Shown here: positions 30,891 through 38,671 of the stretch, in pieces | Position numbering within the stretch: position 1 is the stretch's first letter | How the letters are laid out: each line of letters starts with the position of its first letter | Origin: Candidatus Levyibacteriota bacterium | GTDB lineage: Bacteria > Patescibacteria > Microgenomatia > Levybacterales > UBA12049 | DNA length: 64,000 bases | Assembly (NCBI GenBank): GCA_016186625.1 | Contig: JACPLG010000003.1 | Coordinates: 88,761 to 152,760, forward strand | Reading direction: 5' to 3' | Program-made: the position numbers and the translations under genes | The notes under the pieces: generated by a model | Seen by the model: the letters and a program-made list of their open reading frames with translations, nothing else | What the model was told of the DNA's origin: nothing | Database searches by the model: none

Positions 30891-31478
30891 ATGGCTGTCA
30901 GAAAAGTTATCCAAGCAGGAGACAAAAAATTAAAAGCAAAAAATAAAATTGTTACAGATTTTAAAGGTGCAAAAATTCAGAAACTTATTAAAGATCTGAT
31001 TTCTACCAATGAAAAGGCAAATTTAATCGGTATTGCCTCTCCTCAAATTGGAGAAAATTATATGGTCTTTGTAACTTATCCCAGAAATACAAGAGCTAGA
31101 AAACTTGGAAAAGGCGATAAATTAAGAGTTTATATAAATCCCAAAATCACATATAAATCCAAAAAGCAAAATTTGATTTACGAGGGCTGTGGTAGTGTTG
31201 CCAGTGGTGCAATTTTTGGACCAGTAAAGAGACCTGAAGAAATAGAGGTTGAGGCAATTGATGAAAAAGGGCAGAGATTTAGTCTGCGAGCGGACGGAAT
31301 TTTAGCTCGGGTTATTCAACACGAATATGATCATCTCCAGGGAATTGAATTTATTCAAAATGTGAACGATTATTCAAAAATTGTAGTTGAAGAGCATTAC
31401 AGAAAAAATATAAGGAATTCTGCACAGCAGAAAAAGAATTCTTTAATTACTAAAATTGACTACAAGGTAGTAAAATAG
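30891..31478 (+). CDS. def: peptide deformylase
   Basis: Removes the formyl group from new proteins. Motif 1 is GIASPQIGEN (usual GxGLAAPQ), motif 2 is EGCGSVAS with the metal-binding cysteine, and motif 3 is HEYDHLQGI with two histidines and the catalytic glutamate. The start is set to the ATG at 30891, 10 bases after TGCTATAAT, which is an extended -10 box. The 3' end overlaps the convergent beta-lactamase-like gene by 19 bases. Confidence 0.93.
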   Translation: MAVRKVIQAGDKKLKAKNKIVTDFKGAKIQKLIKDLISTNEKANLIGIASPQIGENYMVFVTYPRNTRARKLGKGDKLRVYINPKITYKSKKQNLIYEGCGSVASGAIFGPVKRPEEIEVEAIDEKGQRFSLRADGILARVIQHEYDHLQGIEFIQNVNDYSKIVVEEHYRKNIRNSAQQKKNSLITKIDYKVVK

Positions 31479-32401
31479 TCATAAACTGCTTTTGAGAAAT
31501 TTGCAATAGACTCGATTGCTTTCTTTACGTCATTTGTATCTGTCAAGACCACAATTATATAATCTCCTTTTGAAGAATAAACTATTCCTGCGTCGTGCTT
31601 AGCATTAAACAGCTCTCCAGTTTTGTGAGCCACCGGAGTATTTTTTTGTAAATATTTCGGTATTCTGTCATTTAGGGTTTGATTTTTAAGAATATCAACC
31701 ATTTTTTCTGAATAATCCTTATCAATGATTTCTCCTTTATAAAGTTTTTCAAAAAATAAGGAAGTATCCTCAGCAGTTGTCTGAGGCGGCTGCCGGAAAT
31801 TTGAGTTTTTAAAATTATAGTCTTTTAAAAATTGGATGACATTTGTTGTCCCTGAGCGGGAGGCAACAAGAAGAGCTGCATAATTATCAGAGATCGTAAT
31901 CATCCGCTCAATTGCATCACCAGTACTCATACTAATAAACCTCGGTTCTTCTTCCAGAGATGGGCTGGGGCTAAATCCTTCAAGGGTGGGTGTTGGAGTT
32001 GTTGTTGAAAGTGTATCATCTAAATAACTAAGAGGAAGGGTAAGAACATCATCCTCACTAAGTAATCCATCCTTAATTTTCTGAAACGCAACTGCCATTA
32101 TCCAAAGTTTATAAAGGCTGGCAGAATTAAATTTTTTGTTTTCATTATAAAAATAATTCTCTCCTGTTTTTAAATTTTTTATAACAATTGCATATTCCCC
32201 ACTGTTGTTTAATAAATGCTTCTCTGCAATATCCGCAAGTTTACTTTCACGGGTATCTGCTGGTAAAACAATAGCTCGGGATAAATTTTCTCTTTTTAAA
32301 TTCTCCTCATTTTGCAAATTAGCTAAATAATAAATAACTGAAGGAATAAGAAATAGGGCCGATATAAAAAATAAGAGGATAATTAGCAATTTTATTTTCA
32401 C
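31460..32401 (-). CDS. class A beta-lactamase-like serine hydrolase
   Basis: An N-terminal membrane anchor followed by a penicillin-binding fold with all three active-site motifs: SLYK (near residue 94, S-x-x-K), SDN (near 172) and KTG in AHKTGELF (near 259). A low-complexity Thr/Pro loop (STTTPTPTLEGFSPSPSLEEE) interrupts the domain. It may cut beta-lactams or act on peptidoglycan; sequence alone does not decide. The anchored form is common in CPR genomes. Confidence 0.85.
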   Translation of the reverse strand: MKIKLLIILLFFISALFLIPSVIYYLANLQNEENLKRENLSRAIVLPADTRESKLADIAEKHLLNNSGEYAIVIKNLKTGENYFYNENKKFNSASLYKLWIMAVAFQKIKDGLLSEDDVLTLPLSYLDDTLSTTTPTPTLEGFSPSPSLEEEPRFISMSTGDAIERMITISDNYAALLVASRSGTTNVIQFLKDYNFKNSNFRQPPQTTAEDTSLFFEKLYKGEIIDKDYSEKMVDILKNQTLNDRIPKYLQKNTPVAHKTGELFNAKHDAGIVYSSKGDYIIVVLTDTNDVKKAIESIANFSKAVYDYFTTL

Positions 32402-32450
32402 TCACCAAATTTAAACACAATTCGAGGTGTCAAACAAGTCCGAAAAATGA

Positions 32451-32837
32451 TTAAAATCCAAACTCCCTGGCAAACAAATCTGCCTCTTTTTCCTGTTTCC
32501 TAATTTCTTTTTTAGACTGTCTCTCAAGTACGGAATTTCTATGCCCAAGAATTACATGTCCAATCTCATGTGCAATTGAATGGTAAATTTGTTTTTTGTT
32601 TTGTAATAAAAGATCATCGCTTAAAAAAATAAGATGCTGACTTTTTAAGTCATCTCCTGTAAAAGTAAAAGCCCACGCATCTTCCAAAGAAGACATAAAC
32701 CAGCATGTTTTTGTAATTTTCGAAGTGATGTTTTTTGGCATCTCTGACAAAACCTCACAAACTGCTAGTTTCATCCTTTTAGTACCAACCAATTTGCCAT
32801 TAAATTCATGATAAATTTCACTTACATCTTTTTTCAT
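32451..32837 (-). CDS. ImmA/IrrE-type metallopeptidase-like protein
   Basis: A 128-residue protein with the zinc-binding HExxH motif in YHSIAHEIGHVILGH and the third acidic/hydrophobic block EKEADLFAREFGF, as in DUF955 (ImmA/IrrE) peptidases. These usually cleave a repressor, but no XRE regulator lies next to it. It has an AT-rich upstream region and a single-gene layout. Confidence 0.78.
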   Translation of the reverse strand: MKKDVSEIYHEFNGKLVGTKRMKLAVCEVLSEMPKNITSKITKTCWFMSSLEDAWAFTFTGDDLKSQHLIFLSDDLLLQNKKQIYHSIAHEIGHVILGHRNSVLERQSKKEIRKQEKEADLFAREFGF

Positions 32838-32883
32838 TTTAAAAATTATATCAGAAGACTGAAGGGGTTAAATGTGGCATCTG

Positions 32884-33369
32884 CTATTCATAACGAATTT
32901 CTATTCTGTCGCCGTCGCGCATATGGTAATTTTCAAAATCCCTATTTGCCTTTCCATTAACCAACATTTTAACAGCGGCCTCTGAGGAATTTTTAAATTC
33001 AAAAATTTGAGATGAATTAAATTGCTTTTCCCAAATTTCAAAAAATCTTCCTAATCGAGTTTCATCTTTGGTTACTAATCCATTCATCTCCATATGAAGG
33101 ATTCCTTCTGGAGCGTCATCGTGAGTATGGATCTCTTCGTGCTTTGTGGGCAAAATTCCAATATTCGCAGGGGTTTCTTGTTTTTCTCCGTTTACATAAA
33201 TTTCAAGTCTTGGATGCCAATGAAGCCCGTTTTCCGCCACAATTTGCTCTTCCGGAACAGAAGAGTTGTTGTTGCTTGATAATAGAAGAGCCCCGCCTAT
33301 TAATATGGCAAGTGTAAAAATTCCTATCCCTCCTATAATTTTTATATCTTTGCTAAGTTGTATGCTCAT
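32884..33369 (-). CDS. membrane-anchored His-rich protein, unknown
   Basis: A membrane helix (IIGGIGIFTLAILIGGALLL) and an outer domain with LHWHPRLEIYVNGEKQ, PANIGI, HEEIHTHDDAPEGILHMEMNG and LGRFFEIWEKQF. The histidine clusters suggest metal binding. I recall similar proteins near thiol/metal genes, but not a named function. The ATG at 33369 overlaps the end of the upstream gene. Last gene of the dsbA operon. Confidence 0.65.
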   Translation of the reverse strand: MSIQLSKDIKIIGGIGIFTLAILIGGALLLSSNNNSSVPEEQIVAENGLHWHPRLEIYVNGEKQETPANIGILPTKHEEIHTHDDAPEGILHMEMNGLVTKDETRLGRFFEIWEKQFNSSQIFEFKNSSEAAVKMLVNGKANRDFENYHMRDGDRIEIRYE

Positions 33370-33946
33370 GACCTGTTCCACCGCAAGCATCGGAAATGTC
33401 CCAAAGATTGGCAATTTGCTCAGAATCCCATCCGAAGTCAGCAATTAATTTCTTTGCTAATCCCTCATATGCGTCCCAATGCCAGCATTTGCAGCAGCAC
33501 GGTCCTCCTTCATCAGACATTTTCATGGCTTCATTGTAGATAGTTTGCTGCTCGGAAGTTAATTCAATCTCCTCAAAAAATTTAAAAAGCTGTTTTGCCT
33601 GAGATGCTGAAATATCATACGGATCGGTGGGGATAATCGAAATATCCTTATATTTTTTTAAACCTTCAATTTGCTCCTGATAAGCATGGCGATCCATTTT
33701 ATCACAGCATGAACCCTGGATTCTTTGATCATCAGGATAATTAAAAACTATCTCCTTTTGAAGACCGCAATTATTACTTGTTTGCGAAACTAGATAATTA
33801 AACTTTTGGTCCGAACCCGAAGCTGCATTTGCATCACCAAGCTCAATTTCTCCCTGAACATTATTAGTCGGTTTTTCCCAGTTAAAAGCCAAATATCCCA
33901 ATACTCCAATTACCCCAATAAGCAGTAAAACTAAAAGATAACGCAT
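33353..33946 (-). CDS. membrane-anchored cysteine-rich protein, unknown
   Basis: A membrane helix (YLLVLLLIGVIGVLGYLAF), then SNNCGLQKEIVF, GSCCDKMDRHAYQEQIEGLK and the striking GGPCCCKCWHWDAYEGLAKKL, ending WDISDACGGTGHEH. Nine or so cysteines and several histidines make a metal- or thiol-exchange role likely. The ATG at 33946 overlaps the stop of the preceding gene by one base (TAATG), so the two are translationally coupled. Family not named. Confidence 0.68.
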   Translation of the reverse strand: MRYLLVLLLIGVIGVLGYLAFNWEKPTNNVQGEIELGDANAASGSDQKFNYLVSQTSNNCGLQKEIVFNYPDDQRIQGSCCDKMDRHAYQEQIEGLKKYKDISIIPTDPYDISASQAKQLFKFFEEIELTSEQQTIYNEAMKMSDEGGPCCCKCWHWDAYEGLAKKLIADFGWDSEQIANLWDISDACGGTGHEHTT

Positions 33947-34482
33947 TATTTTGTTACTCCCATCTCCTTCATGCTTTTGGAAACAAAATACAATGAAAAA
34001 GCAATAAGAACAAGAGCCAAAAGTGAGAACTCCAAACCCCGCAGGGGAAAAACGGCCAGTCCTCCTGAAACGCCTAAAAGTCCGATAAGTGCAGTATTGC
34101 ATGCGGAACAGGCGGCACCAAAAGCCCCACCAAATATTCCGAAAAATCCGAAAACATTTGTGCGCCCAATAAATACCTTTGTTGTTCTTGTTTTAAGAAT
34201 AACAAGAGAAATATTGAGTCCTGCCAGAAAAGAGACAAGAACAACCGCCAAAACATTTACCGGTCCTGCAATTTCCCAAACCATTTCAACTTGATTTATA
34301 AAAACCTTCCATAAAATAGAAGGATCATAAGTTATTGCCAAAATTGAGGTGAAAACAGAAAAGCTGTTAATTACAATGTAGAAAGTAAAAAGAAAGATTG
34401 TTAAGATGCCAGTCAGGGTAACATAGGCTGGTTTATGTAAAAGAAGATTAATAGCGGCGATGAGTATTACAACTTTACTCAT
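33946..34482 (-). CDS. polytopic membrane protein with CSACN motif, unknown
   Basis: About five membrane helices. A conserved-looking stretch FGFFGIFGGAFGAACSACNT followed by ALIGLLGVSGGLAVFPLRG places a CxxC at a helix edge, similar in style to the cysteine pairs of CcdA/DsbD-like thiol transporters, though the family is different. It lies 6 bases after dsbA and is coupled to the cysteine-rich protein downstream, so it may pass electrons or metal between them; this is inference. Confidence 0.68.
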   Translation of the reverse strand: MSKVVILIAAINLLLHKPAYVTLTGILTIFLFTFYIVINSFSVFTSILAITYDPSILWKVFINQVEMVWEIAGPVNVLAVVLVSFLAGLNISLVILKTRTTKVFIGRTNVFGFFGIFGGAFGAACSACNTALIGLLGVSGGLAVFPLRGLEFSLLALVLIAFSLYFVSKSMKEMGVTK

Positions 34483-34488
34483 TTAATT

Positions 34489-35292
34489 TTACTGGATTGT
34501 ATCAAGGGCTGCCTTAAATGACTCGAAAGGCTGGGCGCCCACAAGGATAGTTCCTTGGAATTTACCTTGTGAATTCGATTTTCCTATAAAAAACGTTGGA
34601 GTTCCGTTAGCACCATACGCTGATGCGTCTGCCAAATCTTTATCAACTTCCTCCTTATACTTTTCAGAATCAAGACATGATTGAAGCGCACTGCCATTTA
34701 ACCCTAAATCATTTGCAATAACCGATAATTGATCGAGTGCAAGTCCTGTTCCGTTTGATGTTGTCCGTTTAAAAATCTCATCGTGGTATTTGAAATAAGC
34801 AGTGTCTCCACCCTGTTCTCTAGCACACTCGGCAGCTTGGGATTCTTTATGTGCATTTTGGTGGAAATCTAAAGGTAAATCGCGAATTACAAGCTTAACT
34901 TTTCCAGTATCTATATATTCACTTTTAATCTGAGGCAGTGTCTCATCAAAAAATCTTTTACAAAAAGGACACTCATAATCAACAAATTCAATCATCGTAA
35001 TAGGAGCGTTTTTATCTCCCATAACAGGATCATCATCAACTGAAACTTCAATCGGGCCTGTGGGCTGTTGTGGGGCTTGGGGATCTAAACCTTGAGCTAT
35101 AGAAGAATTATTCCCAGATACGTTTTTTTCAAGATAAGTTACTTTTGTATATAAAACTCCAATTAAAAATGATGCAACAATGAGAAGTATTCCTAGAACA
35201 TAGATAATATTTAATTTGGAAATTTTAGAAACAATTGATAAGGCATTACTTTTTAATAAATTATTCCCAGATTTTTCACTTTCTGTTGGCAT
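34489..35292 (-). CDS. DsbA-like thiol:disulfide oxidoreductase
   Basis: Membrane-anchored (helix about 28-48) DsbA/COG1651 protein with IEFVDYECPFCKRF (active site CPFC), the helical insertion KESQAAECAREQGGDTAYFKYHDEIF and the cis-proline loop NGTPTFFIG. It introduces disulfides in exported proteins; a DsbB homologue is encoded at 54135. The gene starts right at a BlaI-type operator (35292-35308), with TTGACA further upstream. It leads a four-gene operon. Confidence 0.9.
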   Translation of the reverse strand: MPTESEKSGNNLLKSNALSIVSKISKLNIIYVLGILLIVASFLIGVLYTKVTYLEKNVSGNNSSIAQGLDPQAPQQPTGPIEVSVDDDPVMGDKNAPITMIEFVDYECPFCKRFFDETLPQIKSEYIDTGKVKLVIRDLPLDFHQNAHKESQAAECAREQGGDTAYFKYHDEIFKRTTSNGTGLALDQLSVIANDLGLNGSALQSCLDSEKYKEEVDKDLADASAYGANGTPTFFIGKSNSQGKFQGTILVGAQPFESFKAALDTIQ

Positions 35293-35308
35293 ACTACAAA
35301 GTGTAGTA
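35292..35308 (-). promoter_or_regulatory. BlaI/CopY-type operator at dsbA
   Basis: TACTACA-AAG-TGTAGTA, a perfect 7+3+7 inverted repeat touching the first base of the dsbA start codon. It is the same structure and position as the site at blaI (36715-36731). Confidence 0.85.
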
Positions 35309-35343
35309 GAATTTCCCTAAAATTGTCAAGTGGTAATAAATTA

Positions 35344-36351
35344 TTATTCCCGGGGTGTATAAAGGAATGAGGCATTTAATTTATCAAAAGATTTATTAGA
35401 GGAGTTTTCAAAGTAAGCTTTGCTGTAACTTTGAGAAGAACTGCAGGAATTTACACATTGATTAATATTACTGCATAGCATCAAAATATCTTGGCTTTCA
35501 TCATGAATTTCATCTGCATACACAGGAGTTATTACCATAATAATAACTGCTACTGAAGATAGTAAGGTGAGAAAGAGATGTTTTAAACGAAACTGTCTGC
35601 GGTTATAATTTTTATTTACCAATGAATAAATTCGAGGCTCAAGAGTCTCATAGTCGGCGATTGCCGCAACCGGAATTGTTTCAACTATAGGATATGACAG
35701 AAGTTTTTTGAGTGCTGAGATAAGCGGTTTCCTATCACCAATTCTAGCAACTGCAAATTTATCAGCTTTTATTTCTCGTTCAATTCTATATTTTCTAATA
35801 ATATCCGAAAGCAGGGGGAAAAAGGGGAAAAATGAATGAAGAGCTGAGGCAACAAGCATTATAAAAGTATCATGATTTTTTAAATGATACTCTTCATGAA
35901 GAATTACCGCCTTTATTTCTTTTTTTGAGAGGCGAGAAAGGAGCGCTTCTGATATATAAATTTTTTGTGCTCTTATGCCAAAACAAAAAGCAAACAGCTT
36001 ATTTGATTCAATTATTACTATTTTTTCCTTCAATCCATAATTTTTTATAAACTCTTTTTTTGAATAATCAATTTTTACTTTGTCAATAAGTTTATTTTTT
36101 AAAATTTGTATCCTGATTATTAAAATTATAAATTTGATAACATAGATTGCTATTATAAGAAAAAATCCTATAAGAGGAATTATACTTAAGTAGTGGGGGA
36201 TGTGAATTATAAAGCTACTTATAAATGACTGACAGTAATATATTGCGTGACCTATTAAAGGGAAGAGTTTTTGAATAATAAACAGTAGTGTTATTCCAAG
36301 TATTGCAAACAATCCTAAAAACAAAGCGAGATTTTTATTTATTCTTATCAT
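35344..36351 (-). CDS. M56 (BlaR1/MecR1-like) membrane metallopeptidase
   Basis: Membrane protein with several helices, the zinc motif HEEYH in VILHEEYHLKNHDTF (near 153), and the downstream REIKADKFAVARIGDRKPLISAL block. It lacks a penicillin-binding sensor domain, so the signal is not likely to be a beta-lactam. After the last helix (SSVAVIIMVITPVYA) a short outer tail has two cysteines (CSNINQCVNSC). It probably cleaves or inactivates the BlaI protein encoded just before it (overlap about 17 bases). Confidence 0.88.
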   Translation of the reverse strand: MIRINKNLALFLGLFAILGITLLFIIQKLFPLIGHAIYYCQSFISSFIIHIPHYLSIIPLIGFFLIIAIYVIKFIILIIRIQILKNKLIDKVKIDYSKKEFIKNYGLKEKIVIIESNKLFAFCFGIRAQKIYISEALLSRLSKKEIKAVILHEEYHLKNHDTFIMLVASALHSFFPFFPLLSDIIRKYRIEREIKADKFAVARIGDRKPLISALKKLLSYPIVETIPVAAIADYETLEPRIYSLVNKNYNRRQFRLKHLFLTLLSSVAVIIMVITPVYADEIHDESQDILMLCSNINQCVNSCSSSQSYSKAYFENSSNKSFDKLNASFLYTPRE

Positions 36352-36715
36352 GTTCTTCTAGAATCTTTAAAAAATACTTTTTCTTTTTCTGGGGCAACTT
36401 ATCTACACTTTCCGCAAACGAGGCAATTGCGCTGTCTCCAAACGAATTAATAAATCGTTTCAAAAATGTCTGAGCAACATTTTTAGTGTATGATTCTCTG
36501 CTTACTTTAGGCGAGTAAACATATCCCTCTTTCTCTATTTTTTTAATAACTAAACCTTTTTCATTCAAGCGATTAAGAAGCGTGGCTATTGTTGTGTATG
36601 CGTATTTTTTATCTTTATTTATTTTGTTTAGAACATCTCTTGTAGAGCATTTTTTAAATTCCCAAACTATATCCATTACTCTCTGCTCTAAGTTGCTTAA
36701 GGATTTTAATTTCAT
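36335..36715 (-). CDS. BlaI/MecI/CopY family repressor
   Basis: A winged-helix protein: LSNLEQRVMDIVWEFKKCSTRDVLNKI, YAYTTIATLLNRLNEKGLVIKK, YVYSPKVSRESYTKN and a C-terminal dimerisation helix (VDKLPQKKKKYFLKILEEH). It should bind TACTACA-N3-TGTAG(T/C)A at its own start and at dsbA. Proteolysis by the M56 partner would relieve repression. Confidence 0.92.
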   Translation of the reverse strand: MKLKSLSNLEQRVMDIVWEFKKCSTRDVLNKINKDKKYAYTTIATLLNRLNEKGLVIKKIEKEGYVYSPKVSRESYTKNVAQTFLKRFINSFGDSAIASFAESVDKLPQKKKKYFLKILEEHDKNK

Positions 36716-36731
36716 ACTACATATTGTAGCA
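36715..36731 (-). promoter_or_regulatory. BlaI-type operator at blaI
   Basis: TACTACA-TAT-TGTAGCA, 7+3+7 inverted repeat with one mismatch, overlapping the first base of the blaI start codon just like the site at dsbA. Confidence 0.82.
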
Positions 36732-36755
36732 GATATTTAATGGTTCTTTTCTATC

Positions 36756-38204
36756 CTATATGCAACAACTTAACTTTGTAATATCTTGGGTAAATGAAAG
36801 CGCAACGAGTTTGATTGACTCGGAAAGCGTTGGAAACATAGGTAGGGAATTAGCAACATCATCTATAGTATTTTTGTTTTTGATAAGCATCATCGCCTCT
36901 GCTATGAGTTCACCCGCATTAGGAGCTAAAATATGAACTCCCATAATCTGTTTTGTATCGGGATGAATTGCCATTTTAATAAGTCCTTCTGTTCTATTGA
37001 GGATTAAAGCTTTTGGAACATCTTTAAAAGAGACAGTCTTACACATACAAGTACCAAACTTTTCCATTTGCACTTCTTCGGTAAGTCCTACCCCTGCCAG
37101 TTGCGGATCCGTAAAAATAGTCCAGGGAACTGAGTTATAGTCTATACTGTTCTGCGTATCTTTGAGGGCATTTTCTGCTACCAGTGTTCCTTCTCTGCCT
37201 GCTGTTGTTTCTTGTCTTATAGGTAGATTGGTAACATCACCAACTGCAAAGATATGAGCTTGAGAAGTTTGAAAATGTTCATTTACTCTTACCGCTTGCT
37301 TGTCGGTAATTTCTACTCCGGCTTTGTCAAGACTTAATCCTTTCGTATTTGGCGTTTTACCAGCTGCGAGTAAAATTTCATCGCCTGATACTTCTTCCAC
37401 TTTACCATTAATACTATAAGAAACAATCTTTTTGTCTCCTTCTTTTCTAGCACTCTTTACTTGGACATTTGTTTTAATGGAAATACCCTCTTCTGTAAGT
37501 ATTTCTGTTAGTCTTGTAATTAGTTCTTCTTCTCCTCGGAAAATAGATGGTCCCCGGTGAAGAACTGTTACTTTTGTGCCAAACCGGGCATACATTTGAG
37601 CAAACTCAAGTCCTACCGGTCCTGCTCCAATGACAATAAGTTCTTTTGGCTGTTGCTTAAGCTTTAAAGCCTCGATATGGGTTATATAACCTGTTTCTTT
37701 TATTCCTTCAATTGGAGGAACAGTCGCAGTTGAACCGGCTGCAATGATGAACTTCTTGGCTTGATATCTTTTTCCACCTTGTCCTGCCTGTCCGCCTCTG
37801 GAGGAAGATGTCGAAGGATCAACTTCTATTTCATTTGGGGAAACAAATACAGCCTGTCCTTCCAAATGAGTAACATTCTCTAAGTTACTGAGAACTTTTT
37901 CATATTTTTCAGCTCGTAATTTCGCCACCAGATCAAGTTCATATTGGACAACTCTTGCAAAATCAAAGTTTTTAATCTCAAGTTCTACTCCGGGAATACC
38001 ATGGTGCTTTGCCTGATGCATGATTTCACCTGCCCAGAGAAGTGTTTTAGATGGCACACAACCTACATTGACACACGTTCCACCAAGGGGCAAACCTTTA
38101 TTTACCATTAAGGTTTTAGCTTTCAGTTCGCTTGCTTTAATGGCAGCGGCAAATGCTCCAGCTCCTCCGCCAATAATTATTAAATCAAAATTATTAATAC
38201 TCAT
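36756..38204 (-). CDS. merA: mercury(II) reductase-like flavoprotein
   Basis: Pyridine nucleotide-disulfide oxidoreductase with FAD-binding IIGGGAGAFAAAIKA, redox pair GGTCVNVGCVPSK (near 45), NAD-binding VIGAGPVGLEFAQMYARFG, and the second FAD motif IFAVGDVT. The protein ends TKLSCCI: the C-terminal vicinal cysteine pair is the mark of MerA, which passes Hg(II) to the active site, and is absent from lipoamide dehydrogenase. The N-terminal HMA domain is missing. Residues about 128-143 (DPSTSSSRGGQAGQGG) come from a repeat insert. Controlled by the ArsR gene upstream. Confidence 0.88.
   Translation of the reverse strand: MSINNFDLIIIGGGAGAFAAAIKASELKAKTLMVNKGLPLGGTCVNVGCVPSKTLLWAGEIMHQAKHHGIPGVELEIKNFDFARVVQYELDLVAKLRAEKYEKVLSNLENVTHLEGQAVFVSPNEIEVDPSTSSSRGGQAGQGGKRYQAKKFIIAAGSTATVPPIEGIKETGYITHIEALKLKQQPKELIVIGAGPVGLEFAQMYARFGTKVTVLHRGPSIFRGEEELITRLTEILTEEGISIKTNVQVKSARKEGDKKIVSYSINGKVEEVSGDEILLAAGKTPNTKGLSLDKAGVEITDKQAVRVNEHFQTSQAHIFAVGDVTNLPIRQETTAGREGTLVAENALKDTQNSIDYNSVPWTIFTDPQLAGVGLTEEVQMEKFGTCMCKTVSFKDVPKALILNRTEGLIKMAIHPDTKQIMGVHILAPNAGELIAEAMMLIKNKNTIDDVANSLPMFPTLSESIKLVALSFTQDITKLSCCI
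37776..37821. repeat. repeat insert inside merA
   Basis: On the minus strand GATCCTTCGACATC... followed by GGCGGACAGGCAGG: the common TTCGACA-type palindrome plus a C/G-rich part. It is in frame and gives a Ser/Gly/Gln-rich loop not expected in this enzyme family. Confidence 0.65.
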
Positions 38205-38207
38205 ACT

Positions 38208-38228
38208 TTAACCGCAATTCGGACACAT
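38208..38228 (-). CDS. six-residue leader peptide MCPNCG upstream of merA
   Basis: The only good ribosome-binding site before merA (AGGAGGTG at 38236-38243) is spaced for this tiny frame, M-C-P-N-C-G-stop, and not for merA, whose ATG comes 3 bases after the stop. The cysteine pair CPNC is intriguing next to a mercury-responsive gene. It may be a translated leader with re-initiation at merA, or the remnant of a longer gene. Confidence 0.4.
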   Translation of the reverse strand: MCPNCG

Positions 38229-38255
38229 AATCTTTCACCTCCTAAAAATCATAAA

Positions 38256-38561
38256 CTACGACATGAATTCTTTTAATGTTTTGGTAAACTCATTTTTCTT
38301 CATAGAATAATAGACTGTCTGAGCTTCTTTTCTCCTTGTAACAAGCTCCAACTCCAAGAGTCTCTTGACGCTATGTGAGACAACAGAAATAGAAGTATCC
38401 AGAATTTTTGCCATTTCGCCAACAGAAATTTCAGGATAATGACAAAGAAGATAACAAATCTTTAAGCGAGTAGTATCTCCCACAACTCCTAATTGCTTGG
38501 CACAAGCAATAAGCTCCTTCTTATTTTTTAATTCCCTCTTGATTTGCAGATAGTCAGACAT
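38256..38561 (-). CDS. ArsR/SmtB family metalloregulator
   Basis: A winged helix of about 101 residues: CAKQLGVVGDTTRLKICYLLCHYPEISVGEMAKILDTSISVVSHSVKRL is the family core, followed by LVTRRKEAQTVYYSMKK. Two cysteines (CAKQ, CYLLCHYP) could bind mercury or another soft metal. The start at 38561 follows a palindromic operator by 10 bases. It leads the operon with merA. Confidence 0.88.
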   Translation of the reverse strand: MSDYLQIKRELKNKKELIACAKQLGVVGDTTRLKICYLLCHYPEISVGEMAKILDTSISVVSHSVKRLLELELVTRRKEAQTVYYSMKKNEFTKTLKEFMS

Positions 38562-38571
38562 GTATTTGAAC

Positions 38572-38587
38572 GTATATTCAAATATAC
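38572..38587 (-). promoter_or_regulatory. ArsR operator upstream of arsR-merA
   Basis: GTATATT-CA-AATATAC, a perfect inverted repeat 10 bases before the start codon; half sites resemble known ArsR/SmtB operators. Confidence 0.75.
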
Positions 38588-38671
38588 AAGCTGGGAATAG
38601 TAATGTCAAGAGGATTAATTAATTCTTTCATACAGTAATTAAGTCTTTTTCAGCGCAAGTTTCATAATATT

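Noticed and set aside
31460..36715. A beta-lactam resistance locus (blaI, blaR-like, beta-lactamase-like gene)
   Set aside because: The beta-lactamase-like gene is about 3 kb from blaI with other genes between and has no TACTACA operator; the M56 protein lacks a penicillin-binding domain.
36756..38204. Dihydrolipoamide dehydrogenase
   Set aside because: The C-terminal SCC pair and the ArsR operon point to mercuric reductase; no acyltransferase genes of 2-oxoacid complexes are near.
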